47,015 nt of DNA from JAFGQU01 sp964483625 (GTDB lineage Bacteria > Omnitrophota > Gorgyraeia > Duberdicusellales > 4484-171): positions 1 through 47,015 of the forward strand of contig CAZABB010000013.1 of the NCBI GenBank assembly GCA_964483625.1. The letters are read 5' to 3'. Shown in pieces: positions 8,679-16,448 of this stretch; position 1 is the first letter of the stretch; each line of letters starts with the position of its first letter. The notes beneath the pieces were generated by a model. The model was not told the origin of the DNA. It saw only the letters and a program-made list of their open reading frames with translations, and made no database searches. Made by a program: the position numbers and the translations under genes.

Positions 8679-9254
8679 TCATTCCAGCATTCCCGCCCGG
8701 GGGACCGGCCACCAGATAAAGAGCGCTTTTCCGACGACATCTTCTTCTTCCACAAATCCCCAGAACCGGCTGTCTAACGAAGCATAACTGTTATCGCCTA
8801 AGGCGAAGTATTTCCCTTGGGGGACCGTAACGACCATATCGGGCTGAGCGAAATCGCCCTGGTTATAGTAAAAATTACGGGCGACGGTCGCGTCAGTCAC
8901 AAGATTCCCGTTCCGGTATATATTGCCGTCTCTGATTTCTATGGTATCACCGGGTATTCCGATCAACCTCTTTATGTAGGCTTTTTTGCGGTCATGAGGC
9001 GGAATAAAGACGATGACTTCATCATGGACCGGTTCACGCCATCCGGGAATACGCAGGCCGGTGAACGGAATTTTAGGCCCGTATACCAGTTTCGACACAA
9101 AGATCTTATCCCCGGGCTTTAACGTCGGAACCATTGAAGTGGTAGGAATTTTATATATCTGGAAGAAAAACGTACGCAAGAATATCGCTATCGCCGCGGC
9201 GACAACAATCGATTCGACCCATTCCCGGATAATTCCTTTTTTCCTGCTTTCCAT
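8679..9254 (-). CDS. lepB: Signal peptidase I
   Basis: 191-aa membrane serine protease that removes signal peptides after Sec/Tat export. It has one N-terminal transmembrane segment (about residues 12-32). The catalytic Ser40 lies in TTSMVPTL and the general-base Lys95 in YIKRLIGIPGD. The C-terminal GDNSYASLDSRFWG box is present. No Shine-Dalgarno is visible before the ATG. A possible -10 (TAATCT) ends 9 bases upstream of it, so translation may start from a very short leader. lepA and lepB adjacency is a classic arrangement, here interrupted by the IVS-like unit. Confidence 0.97.
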   Translation of the reverse strand: MESRKKGIIREWVESIVVAAAIAIFLRTFFFQIYKIPTTSMVPTLKPGDKIFVSKLVYGPKIPFTGLRIPGWREPVHDEVIVFIPPHDRKKAYIKRLIGIPGDTIEIRDGNIYRNGNLVTDATVARNFYYNQGDFAQPDMVVTVPQGKYFALGDNSYASLDSRFWGFVEEEDVVGKALFIWWPVPRAGMLE

Positions 9255-9302
9255 AATATAATAAGATTAACAAATAAGCATCGAGACAGCAAGCACTATT
9301 TA

Positions 9303-9761
9303 CATGTCACAAGGTCACAAAGACACAAGGTCACACGCTAGAGAGAATGATAGAATTTCCACAATAAAGCTCCGACATGTGCACGCGACATCTCTATTCC
9401 ACTGCATTTATCATCATTTAAATATCCCATTTCACGACAAAAATCCAATAGATATTCGGTCTCAAACAATGAGCCCAAAGCAATATTAGCAAAGTGTTTC
9501 AACTCTTTCTTACCCTGTCTACCTGTCCCTTCGACAATATTTGCCGGAATAGATAAGACTGCCCGGCGCAATTGAGATGTAATGCCATATATTTCTTCTT
9601 TAGGGAACTCTTTAGTAATCATATAAACTTGCTTTGCTAATTCATTCGCCTTCTGCCAGACTAATAGTTTCTTATATCCTTTCTCCATCGCCACTCCTTC
9701 CTTTCCCTGGGCGATTTTATGCACTGTGCACATGTGACTATGTGACCATGTGACGTGTGAC
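9303..9761. mobile_element. IVS-like unit: four-helix-bundle gene enclosed by GTCACA inverted arms
   Basis: Left arm 9303-9337 carries GTCACAAG, GTCACAAA, GACACAAG, GTCACACG. The right arm 9726-9761, on the other strand, carries GTCACACG, GTCACATG, GTCACATA, GTCACATG. The only gene between them is the four-helix-bundle ORF, whose stop codon starts at the base after the left arm. The enclosed DNA is visibly richer in A and T than lepA or lepB. In 23S rRNA intervening sequences a gene of this family likewise lies between inverted repeats. Calling the unit mobile is inference. Confidence 0.5.
9338..9688 (-). CDS. Four-helix-bundle protein of the 23S rRNA intervening-sequence (IVS) family
   Basis: About 116 aa from the ATG at 9688, which follows a good AAGGAG Shine-Dalgarno. 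An upstream in-frame start would add 15 residues encoded partly next to the repeat arm, so I rejected it. Family hallmarks: KKLLVWQKANELAKQVY at the start, then YGITSQLRRAVLSIPANI and VEGTGRQGKKEL, and a helical C-terminus. Members are found inside 23S rRNA insertions and free in many genomes; their biochemical role is not established. Codon usage is more A/T-rich than the flanking genes, consistent with later acquisition. Confidence 0.88.
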   Translation of the reverse strand: MEKGYKKLLVWQKANELAKQVYMITKEFPKEEIYGITSQLRRAVLSIPANIVEGTGRQGKKELKHFANIALGSLFETEYLLDFCREMGYLNDDKCSGIEMSRAHVGALLWKFYHSL

Positions 9762-9766
9762 TTTGA

Positions 9767-11563
9767 TTACATTTTCAACACTTCCCAAAACGCTTCCTGA
9801 GGTACCGTTACCATCCCGATCTGCTTCATCTTTTTCTTTCCCTTTTTCTGCTTCTCCCAGAGTTTGCGTTTACGGGTAATATCCCCGCCGTAACATTTCG
9901 CCGTAACGTTCTTTTTTAGGGCCGACACTCTTTCGGCGGCAATAATCCGGGAGCCGATGCCGATCTGAATACTTACCTCATACATCTGCCGGGGAATGAG
10001 CTCTTTCAGTTTATCCACCACCGCCCGGGCTTTTTGATACGCCTTTTCTTTATGTACCAGAAGAGAGAACGCCTCAACCTGCTTTTTGTTCAAAAACAGG
10101 TCTATCTTGACGATCTCGGTCTTACGGTAGCCGATGAATTCATAATCAAACGAAGCGTATCCTTTACTCACCGACTTGATCCGGTCATAAAAATCGATAA
10201 CGATCTCCGATAGCGGCAGTTCGAACACAAGGCTCATCCTGTCTTTCCCCAGGTATTCACTGTTGATAAAATCTCCCCGCCGGGACTTTGAAAGCTCACA
10301 GATCGAATCCATCGCTTCTATGGGAGTAAGCACGACCGCGCGGACATAGGGCTCCGAGACCTCATCGATCTCAGATTCGTCAGGCAGCCGGTGAGGGCTG
10401 TCGATATCGAGAGCTTCCCCATCGGTCTTTTTGATCTGGTACATGACACTGGGCGAGGTAAGGAGCAGATCCAGATTAAATTCCCGTTCCAGCCGTTCCT
10501 GGATGATTTCCATATGAAGAAGCCCCAAGAACCCGCAGCGAAATCCATACCCCAAAGCTCCCAGTGAATCCGGCTCAAACACGAATGAAGAATCGGAAAG
10601 GTGCAGTTTCTCAATCGCCTCCCTCAACTGAGGATAATCTTTGGGATTCATGGGGAAAATACCGCTGAAGACCATCGGCGGGATTTTCTTGTACCCGCCC
10701 AAGGCTTTCGCGGTAGGATTCTCTTTGAGGGTAATCGTATCGCCGATATCGACTTCACGAGGATTTTTGATACTGCAGCATAAATACCCGACATCGCCGG
10801 ATTCCAAGCTTTCCTGTCTGAGCTGCTCGGGGACAAAGACTCCCAGTTCTTCCACGCGGTAGGACGCGTTTTTATGCATCAAAAGGATCGTATCCCCTTC
10901 GCTGATCCTCCCCTCAAACACACGCACAAACAATATCGCCCCTTTATATAGATCAAAAATCGAATCGAAAAGGATCGCTTTCAAAGGTTTATCCTTATCG
11001 CTTGTCGGCGGGGACACCTCGCTGATAATACGCTCAAGGACTTCCCTTACTCCCGTCCCGTCCTTGGCCGAGACAAAAGAAATTTCCTGTTCCTTGAATC
11101 CGAAGATATCGAAAAGCTCACCCGATATCCGTTCCCGGTCGGCACTGAGCAGGTCAATCTTATTGGCAACCGGGATGATATTCAGGTCATTTTCCAGAGC
11201 CAGATAAAAATTTCCCATCGTCTGAGCCTCTACCCCTTGCGAGGCATCGACCAGAAGGATCACTCCTTCGCAGGCTTTCAGTGACTTAGCCACCTCATAG
11301 GTGAAATCGACATGGCCGGGAGTATCGATAAGATTGAGGATGTATTCTGTCCCGTCGTCCGCCTTATAGGTAAACCTGACGGCTTTCGCTTTGATCGTAA
11401 TCCCCCGTTCCTTCTCCAATTCCATACTGTCGAGAACCTGATCGGTGAATTTACGCTGATCGATCGCTCCCACCAGCTCCAGCATCCGGTCGGCAAGCGT
11501 GGATTTGCCGTGGTCGATATGGGCGATAATGCAGAAATTTCTTACGTTATTGCGAGTATTCAT
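9767..11563 (-). CDS. lepA: Elongation factor 4 (LepA)
   Basis: Ribosome-associated GTPase, 598 aa from the ATG at 11563; a TTG two codons upstream is less likely. G motifs: AHIDHGKST (G1), DTPGHVDF (G3), NKIDL (G4), SAKDG (G5). The EF-G-like domains lack domain IV, and the LepA-specific C-terminal domain ends with KQIGMVTVPQEAFWEVL. No Shine-Dalgarno is obvious. The upstream spacer from cmk carries a GTCACATAG element, and the downstream spacer carries the IVS-like unit. Confidence 0.98.
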   Translation of the reverse strand: MNTRNNVRNFCIIAHIDHGKSTLADRMLELVGAIDQRKFTDQVLDSMELEKERGITIKAKAVRFTYKADDGTEYILNLIDTPGHVDFTYEVAKSLKACEGVILLVDASQGVEAQTMGNFYLALENDLNIIPVANKIDLLSADRERISGELFDIFGFKEQEISFVSAKDGTGVREVLERIISEVSPPTSDKDKPLKAILFDSIFDLYKGAILFVRVFEGRISEGDTILLMHKNASYRVEELGVFVPEQLRQESLESGDVGYLCCSIKNPREVDIGDTITLKENPTAKALGGYKKIPPMVFSGIFPMNPKDYPQLREAIEKLHLSDSSFVFEPDSLGALGYGFRCGFLGLLHMEIIQERLEREFNLDLLLTSPSVMYQIKKTDGEALDIDSPHRLPDESEIDEVSEPYVRAVVLTPIEAMDSICELSKSRRGDFINSEYLGKDRMSLVFELPLSEIVIDFYDRIKSVSKGYASFDYEFIGYRKTEIVKIDLFLNKKQVEAFSLLVHKEKAYQKARAVVDKLKELIPRQMYEVSIQIGIGSRIIAAERVSALKKNVTAKCYGGDITRKRKLWEKQKKGKKKMKQIGMVTVPQEAFWEVLKM

Positions 11564-11571
11564 AATCAAAA

Positions 11572-11633
11572 GTCACATAGTCACATAGTCACACGTATTA
11601 AAAAATCGAAGATCCCACCTGTGTCGTGTGACC
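11572..11633. repeat. GTCACATAG-arm hairpin between cmk and lepA
   Basis: Left arm 11572-11595 is GTCACATAG twice, then GTCACACG. The right arm 11619-11633, on the other strand, is GTCACACGACACAG. The central 23 bp is A-rich. On the minus strand it follows the cmk stop codon by 6 bp and so would form a hairpin between cmk and lepA. Confidence 0.65.
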
Positions 11634-11639
11634 TTCTCT

Positions 11640-12284
11640 TTATTTTCGGGTGATATAGGCAGCCAATGTCTCGACTACCTGATCTATGGTGAGAGAAGTA
11701 GTGTCGACAGAGACCACTCCTTCTCCCTTCTTTAAGGCTCCTACCTGACGGTTCATATCCGCCGCGTCACGATTTCGGACCGAGGCGGCCAGTTCGTCTT
11801 TAGAAATTCCAATGCCTTTTTCACGTAATTCCTTATGCCGGCGGCCCACCCGTTCTGACACGTCGGCATCAAGATAGAAACGGTATCGGGCTCCGGGAAA
11901 CACCACGGTAGTAATATCCCTGCCCTCGACAACACAGTCTTTCCCCTGGCCCGTACGGCGCTGGATAGTAACCATAACCTCACGTACTTCGGGATTGCCC
12001 GCGATTTTAGATATCGACTCATTGATATAGGGTTTACGGATTTCTTCGGTAACATCTTCTCCATCCAGAAACACCTTGTCTTTTTGTAACTGTACGGAGG
12101 TCTCACGCGCGATGTCGACGGCGGCCTGAGTATTATCCGGATCGATACCACAACGTGCGCATTTAAGCGTTAAGGCGCGATACATGGCCCCGGTATCCAA
12201 ATAAAAAAAACCCAATCTCTTTGCCAGCCGCCGGGAAACGGTCGTTTTCCCCGAACCGGCGGGCCCGTCAATAGCGATAATCAT
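11640..12284 (-). CDS. cmk: Cytidylate kinase
   Basis: 214-aa nucleoside monophosphate kinase phosphorylating CMP and dCMP. The P-loop GPAGSGKTT lies at residues 6-14. DTGAMYRALTLK, VVEGRDITTVVFPGA and RNRDAADMNR are all characteristic of Cmk. The ATG overlaps the tyrA stop as ATGA. In many bacteria cmk follows tyrA-aroA; here aroA is absent between them. Confidence 0.97.
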   Translation of the reverse strand: MIIAIDGPAGSGKTTVSRRLAKRLGFFYLDTGAMYRALTLKCARCGIDPDNTQAAVDIARETSVQLQKDKVFLDGEDVTEEIRKPYINESISKIAGNPEVREVMVTIQRRTGQGKDCVVEGRDITTVVFPGARYRFYLDADVSERVGRRHKELREKGIGISKDELAASVRNRDAADMNRQVGALKKGEGVVSVDTTSLTIDQVVETLAAYITRK

Positions 12285-13117
12285 GGCTTTTGTAACGATT
12301 CTATTTTTTTATTCGCGCGAGAGAGCGAAGAAAGGATCTGTTTTTTGCGTCCTTTCTCTATGTCTCTTTTGAATGCATTCAATACGCGGACGCAGGCCGC
12401 GATATCTTTCGTGATATTCCCGCGGTTAGCCGAAAAAATATCGCACCAGACATCGGGACTTGAAGAAGCGATCCGGGTCATCTCACGAAAGCTTAACGGA
12501 GCGAACGCGTGATGAGTGCGGGGCACCGCCTGAGCCAGGCTGAACGCCAGTACATGCGGCAGATGAGAAACCGCAGAAAGTATTTTATCGTGCCGCGACG
12601 CAGAGAGGAATCGTACCTGCGCTCCTATTCTTTTCCATAACCGGCTCACTTTTTTCGTACTCTGAGACCGCGGCGAAGAGGTAATAATACAGAGGGAGTT
12701 CTTATACAGGTGCTTGGTAGCGGCACCGGCTCCGTGTTCTTCACTGCCGCACAACGGATGACAGCCTACGAAATTTTCCGGGCACTTAAGATGCTTTTTC
12801 GCCGACCGCATGATCTGCTCTTTCGTGCTGCCTAAATCCAGGATCACCGTGTTTTTCTTCACGTGAGGCGCTATGCGCTCGAAATAATCACCGATAACCG
12901 TAACGGGGAGGCTCAATACCAGAAGATCACAGCCTGACACAACCTCATCAAGAGAGCGTCTCACGGCATCGAAAACCTTAAGCTTCTTCAGTCGGCGAAA
13001 GGAAGCGTCCCGGCGCGCGAACGCGATGGTTTTCGTTCCGGGAAACTTCTCTTTCACCCCGAGGGCGAAAGATGTCCCCATAAACCCCGCTCCGACAATC
13101 CCTATTCTCTTAAACAT
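12281..13117 (-). CDS. tyrA: Prephenate dehydrogenase
   Basis: 278-aa NAD(P)-dependent enzyme converting prephenate to 4-hydroxyphenylpyruvate for tyrosine synthesis. The Rossmann motif GIVGAGFMGTSFA is at residues 6-18. DLLVLSLPV, LDLGSTKE and the catalytic-region GCHPLCGSEEHGAGAA follow, then an all-helical C-terminal dimerisation domain. There is no fused chorismate mutase or ACT domain. It is translationally coupled to cmk and lies 11 bp after aroF. Cyclohexadienyl rather than strict prephenate specificity cannot be excluded. Confidence 0.94.
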   Translation of the reverse strand: MFKRIGIVGAGFMGTSFALGVKEKFPGTKTIAFARRDASFRRLKKLKVFDAVRRSLDEVVSGCDLLVLSLPVTVIGDYFERIAPHVKKNTVILDLGSTKEQIMRSAKKHLKCPENFVGCHPLCGSEEHGAGAATKHLYKNSLCIITSSPRSQSTKKVSRLWKRIGAQVRFLSASRHDKILSAVSHLPHVLAFSLAQAVPRTHHAFAPLSFREMTRIASSSPDVWCDIFSANRGNITKDIAACVRVLNAFKRDIEKGRKKQILSSLSRANKKIESLQKP

Positions 13118-13128
13118 ATGTCCCTCTC

Positions 13129-14145
13129 TTATAGAGTTCTCCCTACCGCCTGAGCTACCGGGGCTAACGATTCCATAAGCTGAGTGAATTTCTCCGGTAA
13201 CAATTGCTGCGGCCCGTCACTGAGCGCTTTTTCCGGATTAGGATGCACCTCGACCAGAAGCCCGTCGGCGCCGCAGGCAACCGCGGCTCTCCCCAGAGGC
13301 GCGACCAACGACCATTTGCCCGTCGCGTGCGAGGGATCGGCGACAATCGGCAGATGAGTAACGTTCTTGATATACGGTACCGCGCTTAAATCAAGCGTAT
13401 TACGCGTCGCGGTCTCATAGGTTCGTATACCCCGTTCACATAAAATCACGTTGAAGTTTCCTTCCGAAAGAATGTATTCGGCGCTCATCAGGAATTCTTT
13501 GATTGTCGCGCTCAAACCCCGTTTTAAAATAACCGGCTTTTTCGTCTGGCCGACTTCCTTTAGCAGATTGAAATTCTGCATGTTTCTGGCTCCGATCTGC
13601 AGAATGTCGGTGTACCGCGCCACCAGATCAACATCACGCGGATCCATGACTTCGGTTACCGTCGGGATATGGAATTCTTCCGATACTTTCTTCAATATCT
13701 TCAACCCCTCTTCTCCCAACCCCTGGAAAGCGTAGGGTGAAGTGCGGGGTTTAAACGCGCCTCCGCGTAATATTTTCGCTTTCGTTGTTTTGACGTATTC
13801 GGCGATCGCCCGTAACACCTCTTCGGATTCGATCGAACAGGGCCCGGCAATGACAACTATTTCCTTTGTCCCAAAGGAAACCTCATCGTTTATCTGAATA
13901 ACCGAATCTTCTTTTTTGAATTCGCGGGAAACCAGCTTGTACGGAGCAAGCACCGGCATGACCTGCTCGACTCCGTCAAACACCTCAAACGGCTGAATCC
14001 GGGCGACTTCCTCCGGCCCGATTACTCCGATGATCGTACGTTCCACGCCTTTCGATACCATAGCCTTCAAACCCAGCTCTTCAATACGGTCGATCACATG
14101 ATTGATCTGATCTTGCGAAGCGCTTCGCTTAAATACAATTATCAT
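13129..14145 (-). CDS. aroF: 3-deoxy-7-phosphoheptulonate (DAHP) synthase, type I-beta with N-terminal ferredoxin-like domain
   Basis: Condenses phosphoenolpyruvate with erythrose-4-phosphate, entering the shikimate pathway. 338 aa: residues 1-70 form the regulatory ferredoxin-like domain known from the Thermotoga-type enzyme, and the TIM barrel follows. Seen: AGPCSIES, RGGAFKPRTSPYAFQGLG, VILKRG, CERGIRTYE and the metal-binding DPSHATG. The N-terminal domain normally mediates inhibition by tyrosine or phenylalanine. The neighbours pheA, hisC and tyrA complete the terminal branches. A 124-bp repeat-bearing spacer separates it from hisC. Confidence 0.95.
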   Translation of the reverse strand: MIIVFKRSASQDQINHVIDRIEELGLKAMVSKGVERTIIGVIGPEEVARIQPFEVFDGVEQVMPVLAPYKLVSREFKKEDSVIQINDEVSFGTKEIVVIAGPCSIESEEVLRAIAEYVKTTKAKILRGGAFKPRTSPYAFQGLGEEGLKILKKVSEEFHIPTVTEVMDPRDVDLVARYTDILQIGARNMQNFNLLKEVGQTKKPVILKRGLSATIKEFLMSAEYILSEGNFNVILCERGIRTYETATRNTLDLSAVPYIKNVTHLPIVADPSHATGKWSLVAPLGRAAVACGADGLLVEVHPNPEKALSDGPQQLLPEKFTQLMESLAPVAQAVGRTL

Positions 14146-14168
14146 CTATCCTCCTTCTCCCCGACACA

Positions 14169-14228
14169 TGCCCGCCTGCCATCCTGTAAGTCAGAAGCGG
14201 GCAGGACACATAGTCACATGGTCACACG
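14169..14228. repeat. Hairpin plus GTCACATGG arm in the hisC-aroF spacer
   Basis: A perfect 7-bp stem TGCCCGC/GCGGGCA (14169-14175 with 14198-14204) is followed by GACACATAGTCACATG and GTCACACG (14205-14228). Only one arm of the GTCACA type is present here, so this may be a half-site or a decayed copy. The rest of the 124-bp spacer shows nothing else. Confidence 0.5.
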
Positions 14229-14269
14229 CCTTTTCCCTTAGGAACGCGATTACAGTGATTATTAAATAA

Positions 14270-15373
14270 TTACGGTGATTTCTTTCCTTTTTTTCTTAAA
14301 AAACTTTTCAGGTGACGGATGAAAACTTCGTTCTCCTTATGTAATCCGATGGTGACCCGGAAGAAGCTCGGCAACCCCCACCCCGAAAGCGGCCGGACGA
14401 TAACCCCCCGGCGCAGCAGGTATTCGTTTAACCGTGTTACGTCTTTTTTAAAGTTGACCAGGATAAAATTGGTGACCGAAGGTATGTAGTCCAGGCCAAT
14501 TTTGTCAAATTCAGCATACAGGTATTTCTTTTCTCTGGCGGTGTGGGCTTTCACTTTTTTAACAAACCGGTGATTTTTCAATGCCGCCCGCGCGCACACC
14601 TGAGCCATCCGATCGATATTAAACGGCTCCCGAACGGCATTGAGGCACTGGGCGATGTCTGTTGAGGCGATCGCATAGCCGATACGCATCCCCGCCAGCC
14701 CGTACGCCTTGGAGAACGTACGGGTGACGATGAGATTTTTCTTCGTTTTTAACAACGACAACGTCCGGGGATAATCTTTTTTATCGACAAATTCAAAATA
14801 CGCTTCATCGAAAAAAACAAGCACGTCCCTGGGGACTTTCTTCAAAAACCGTTCAACCTCACGTTGAGTAACATACGTACCGTGGGGATTGTCGGGATTG
14901 GCGATAAATATAATCCGCGTTTTTTTGGTAATGGCTTTCGCCAACCCCGCGAGGTCATACCGATACCCGCGCAGGGGGATTTTTCTGATACGCGCGCCGG
15001 CAACGGCCGACTGTATTTCATAAATCAAAAAGGTCGGTGAGGCGATAACAACCTCATCCCCAGGAGAGACAAATGCCCGTAACGCCATCACGATAAGCTC
15101 ATCGGACCCGTTACCGAAAACAAGCTGTTGGGGCTTCACGTTAAGCTTCTTTGCGAGCTCGCGCCTGAGGTAAAACGAACTCGCCTCCGGATACCGGTGG
15201 ATCTCAGAAATCTCCTTAAGCACGCTGGCGCGGATATATTCGGGGACAAACGGCACTTCATTTGAAGCGAGCTTATACACCTTTGACAGCTTAAACTCCC
15301 GCCGCAACTCCTCTATAGGCTTGCCCGGTTTATAGACCTTTAGTTTCTTTAATGACTGCTTTACCAAAGCCAT
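14270..15373 (-). CDS. hisC: Histidinol-phosphate / aromatic amino acid aminotransferase
   Basis: 367-aa fold-type I PLP aminotransferase. Seen: the N-terminal KLASNEVPF, RYPEASSFYLRREL, FGNGSDELI, IANPDNPHG, FDEAYFEF, and the PLP lysine K222 in TFSKAYGLAGMRIGY. Sequence type is HisC. The location between pheA and aroF suggests it also or mainly aminates phenylpyruvate and hydroxyphenylpyruvate, as HisC-family enzymes do in several aromatic operons; that is inference. The start lies 4 bp after the pheA stop. Confidence 0.93.
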   Translation of the reverse strand: MALVKQSLKKLKVYKPGKPIEELRREFKLSKVYKLASNEVPFVPEYIRASVLKEISEIHRYPEASSFYLRRELAKKLNVKPQQLVFGNGSDELIVMALRAFVSPGDEVVIASPTFLIYEIQSAVAGARIRKIPLRGYRYDLAGLAKAITKKTRIIFIANPDNPHGTYVTQREVERFLKKVPRDVLVFFDEAYFEFVDKKDYPRTLSLLKTKKNLIVTRTFSKAYGLAGMRIGYAIASTDIAQCLNAVREPFNIDRMAQVCARAALKNHRFVKKVKAHTAREKKYLYAEFDKIGLDYIPSVTNFILVNFKKDVTRLNEYLLRRGVIVRPLSGWGLPSFFRVTIGLHKENEVFIRHLKSFLRKKGKKSP

Positions 15374-15377
15374 AGTA

Positions 15378-16439
15378 TCAGTTTTCTTTCGGATAGGAGC
15401 CGAGGATTTTCACGAAACTGCATTTAGCCTGCAACGCTTTCAGACTCTTCTGAGCCCGGGGACTACTCCTGTGCCCTTCAAAGTCGACAAAAAAGTAGTA
15501 CTCCCATGCCTTCTTTTTGGAAGGACGCGATTCGATCTTGGTCAGATTAATACCGTACTTGCGAAACGGGTTCAGGGCTTCATAGAGCGCCCCGGCCTTA
15601 TCTTTTACCGAAAACAATACCGATGTCTTATCAGATTTAGAGACGGCACTGTCGGTTTTGGCGATAACCAGAAACCGGGTAATGTTGGATGACGCATCCT
15701 GGATATGCGCATCCAGGATCTTCAAATCATAGAGTGAAGCAAGGATCCGGTTTCCGATGCAGGCTGAGTTTTTATCCTTACGAGATGCTTCCGCGGCCCG
15801 GGCCGTTGAGACAACCGGAACGAGTTCGACTTCAGGGTAATGTTTATTCAGCCAGTTACGGCACTGGCCGAACACATGTGGATTGGAATATATCCTGGTA
15901 ATTTTATTTTTCGCGTAATACGTCAGGAGATTATGGCAGATATTCATCGTTACTTCCGCGCAGATCTGCAAGGAAGATTTAAAAAACATATCCAGTGTAT
16001 AATTCACCACCCCTTCGATAGAATTCTCTATCGGCACCACGCCATAATGGGCTTTCCCTTTCTCCACGATATCGAACACCTCGTTAATACTGTCACAGGT
16101 AACATAGTCAACTTTCCGGCCGAAACGCTTTACCGAAGCAAGATGCGTAAATGTCCCTTGAGGCCCCATATAGGCGACCTTCACCTCGCCCTGCATCGCG
16201 CGAAATACCGACAGGATTTCCTTGAAGATCAGCTCGATATCGATATCCCGCAGTTTCTTATTGTTCAGTTTTTTCAGCCGTTTTAACATGTCAGCCTCAC
16301 GGCTTGGCGAGAAATTCCGGATATCCTTTTTGGATTTGATAACATTAATCTTCTTCACCCACTCACTTCTCTGGATAAGCAGTTTGAGAATCTGGTTATC
16401 GATCGTATCGATCTTTTTGCGTAAAGTACTTAGTTTCAT
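15378..16439 (-). CDS. pheA: Bifunctional chorismate mutase / prephenate dehydratase with ACT domain
   Basis: 353 aa converting chorismate to prephenate to phenylpyruvate. Residues 1-85 are an AroQ-type chorismate mutase (MKLSTLRKKIDTIDNQIL start). The dehydratase domain begins GEVKVAYMGPQGTFTH and includes the catalytic-region SSNITRFLVI. A C-terminal ACT domain carries the ESRPSKKK motif used for phenylalanine feedback. The stop is 4 bp before hisC and the start 9 bp after ptsI, so it is cotranscribed with PTS genes. Confidence 0.97.
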   Translation of the reverse strand: MKLSTLRKKIDTIDNQILKLLIQRSEWVKKINVIKSKKDIRNFSPSREADMLKRLKKLNNKKLRDIDIELIFKEILSVFRAMQGEVKVAYMGPQGTFTHLASVKRFGRKVDYVTCDSINEVFDIVEKGKAHYGVVPIENSIEGVVNYTLDMFFKSSLQICAEVTMNICHNLLTYYAKNKITRIYSNPHVFGQCRNWLNKHYPEVELVPVVSTARAAEASRKDKNSACIGNRILASLYDLKILDAHIQDASSNITRFLVIAKTDSAVSKSDKTSVLFSVKDKAGALYEALNPFRKYGINLTKIESRPSKKKAWEYYFFVDFEGHRSSPRAQKSLKALQAKCSFVKILGSYPKEN

Positions 16440-16448
16440 AATCGTTCC

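Noticed and set aside
9689..9733. 15-residue N-terminal extension of the four-helix-bundle protein
   Set aside because: The internal ATG at 9688 has an AAGGAG site and matches the usual family start; the extension runs toward the repeat arm.
9303..9761. Group II intron or classical insertion sequence
   Set aside because: There is no reverse transcriptase or transposase; only the small four-helix-bundle gene lies between the arms, and no clear target-site duplication is visible.
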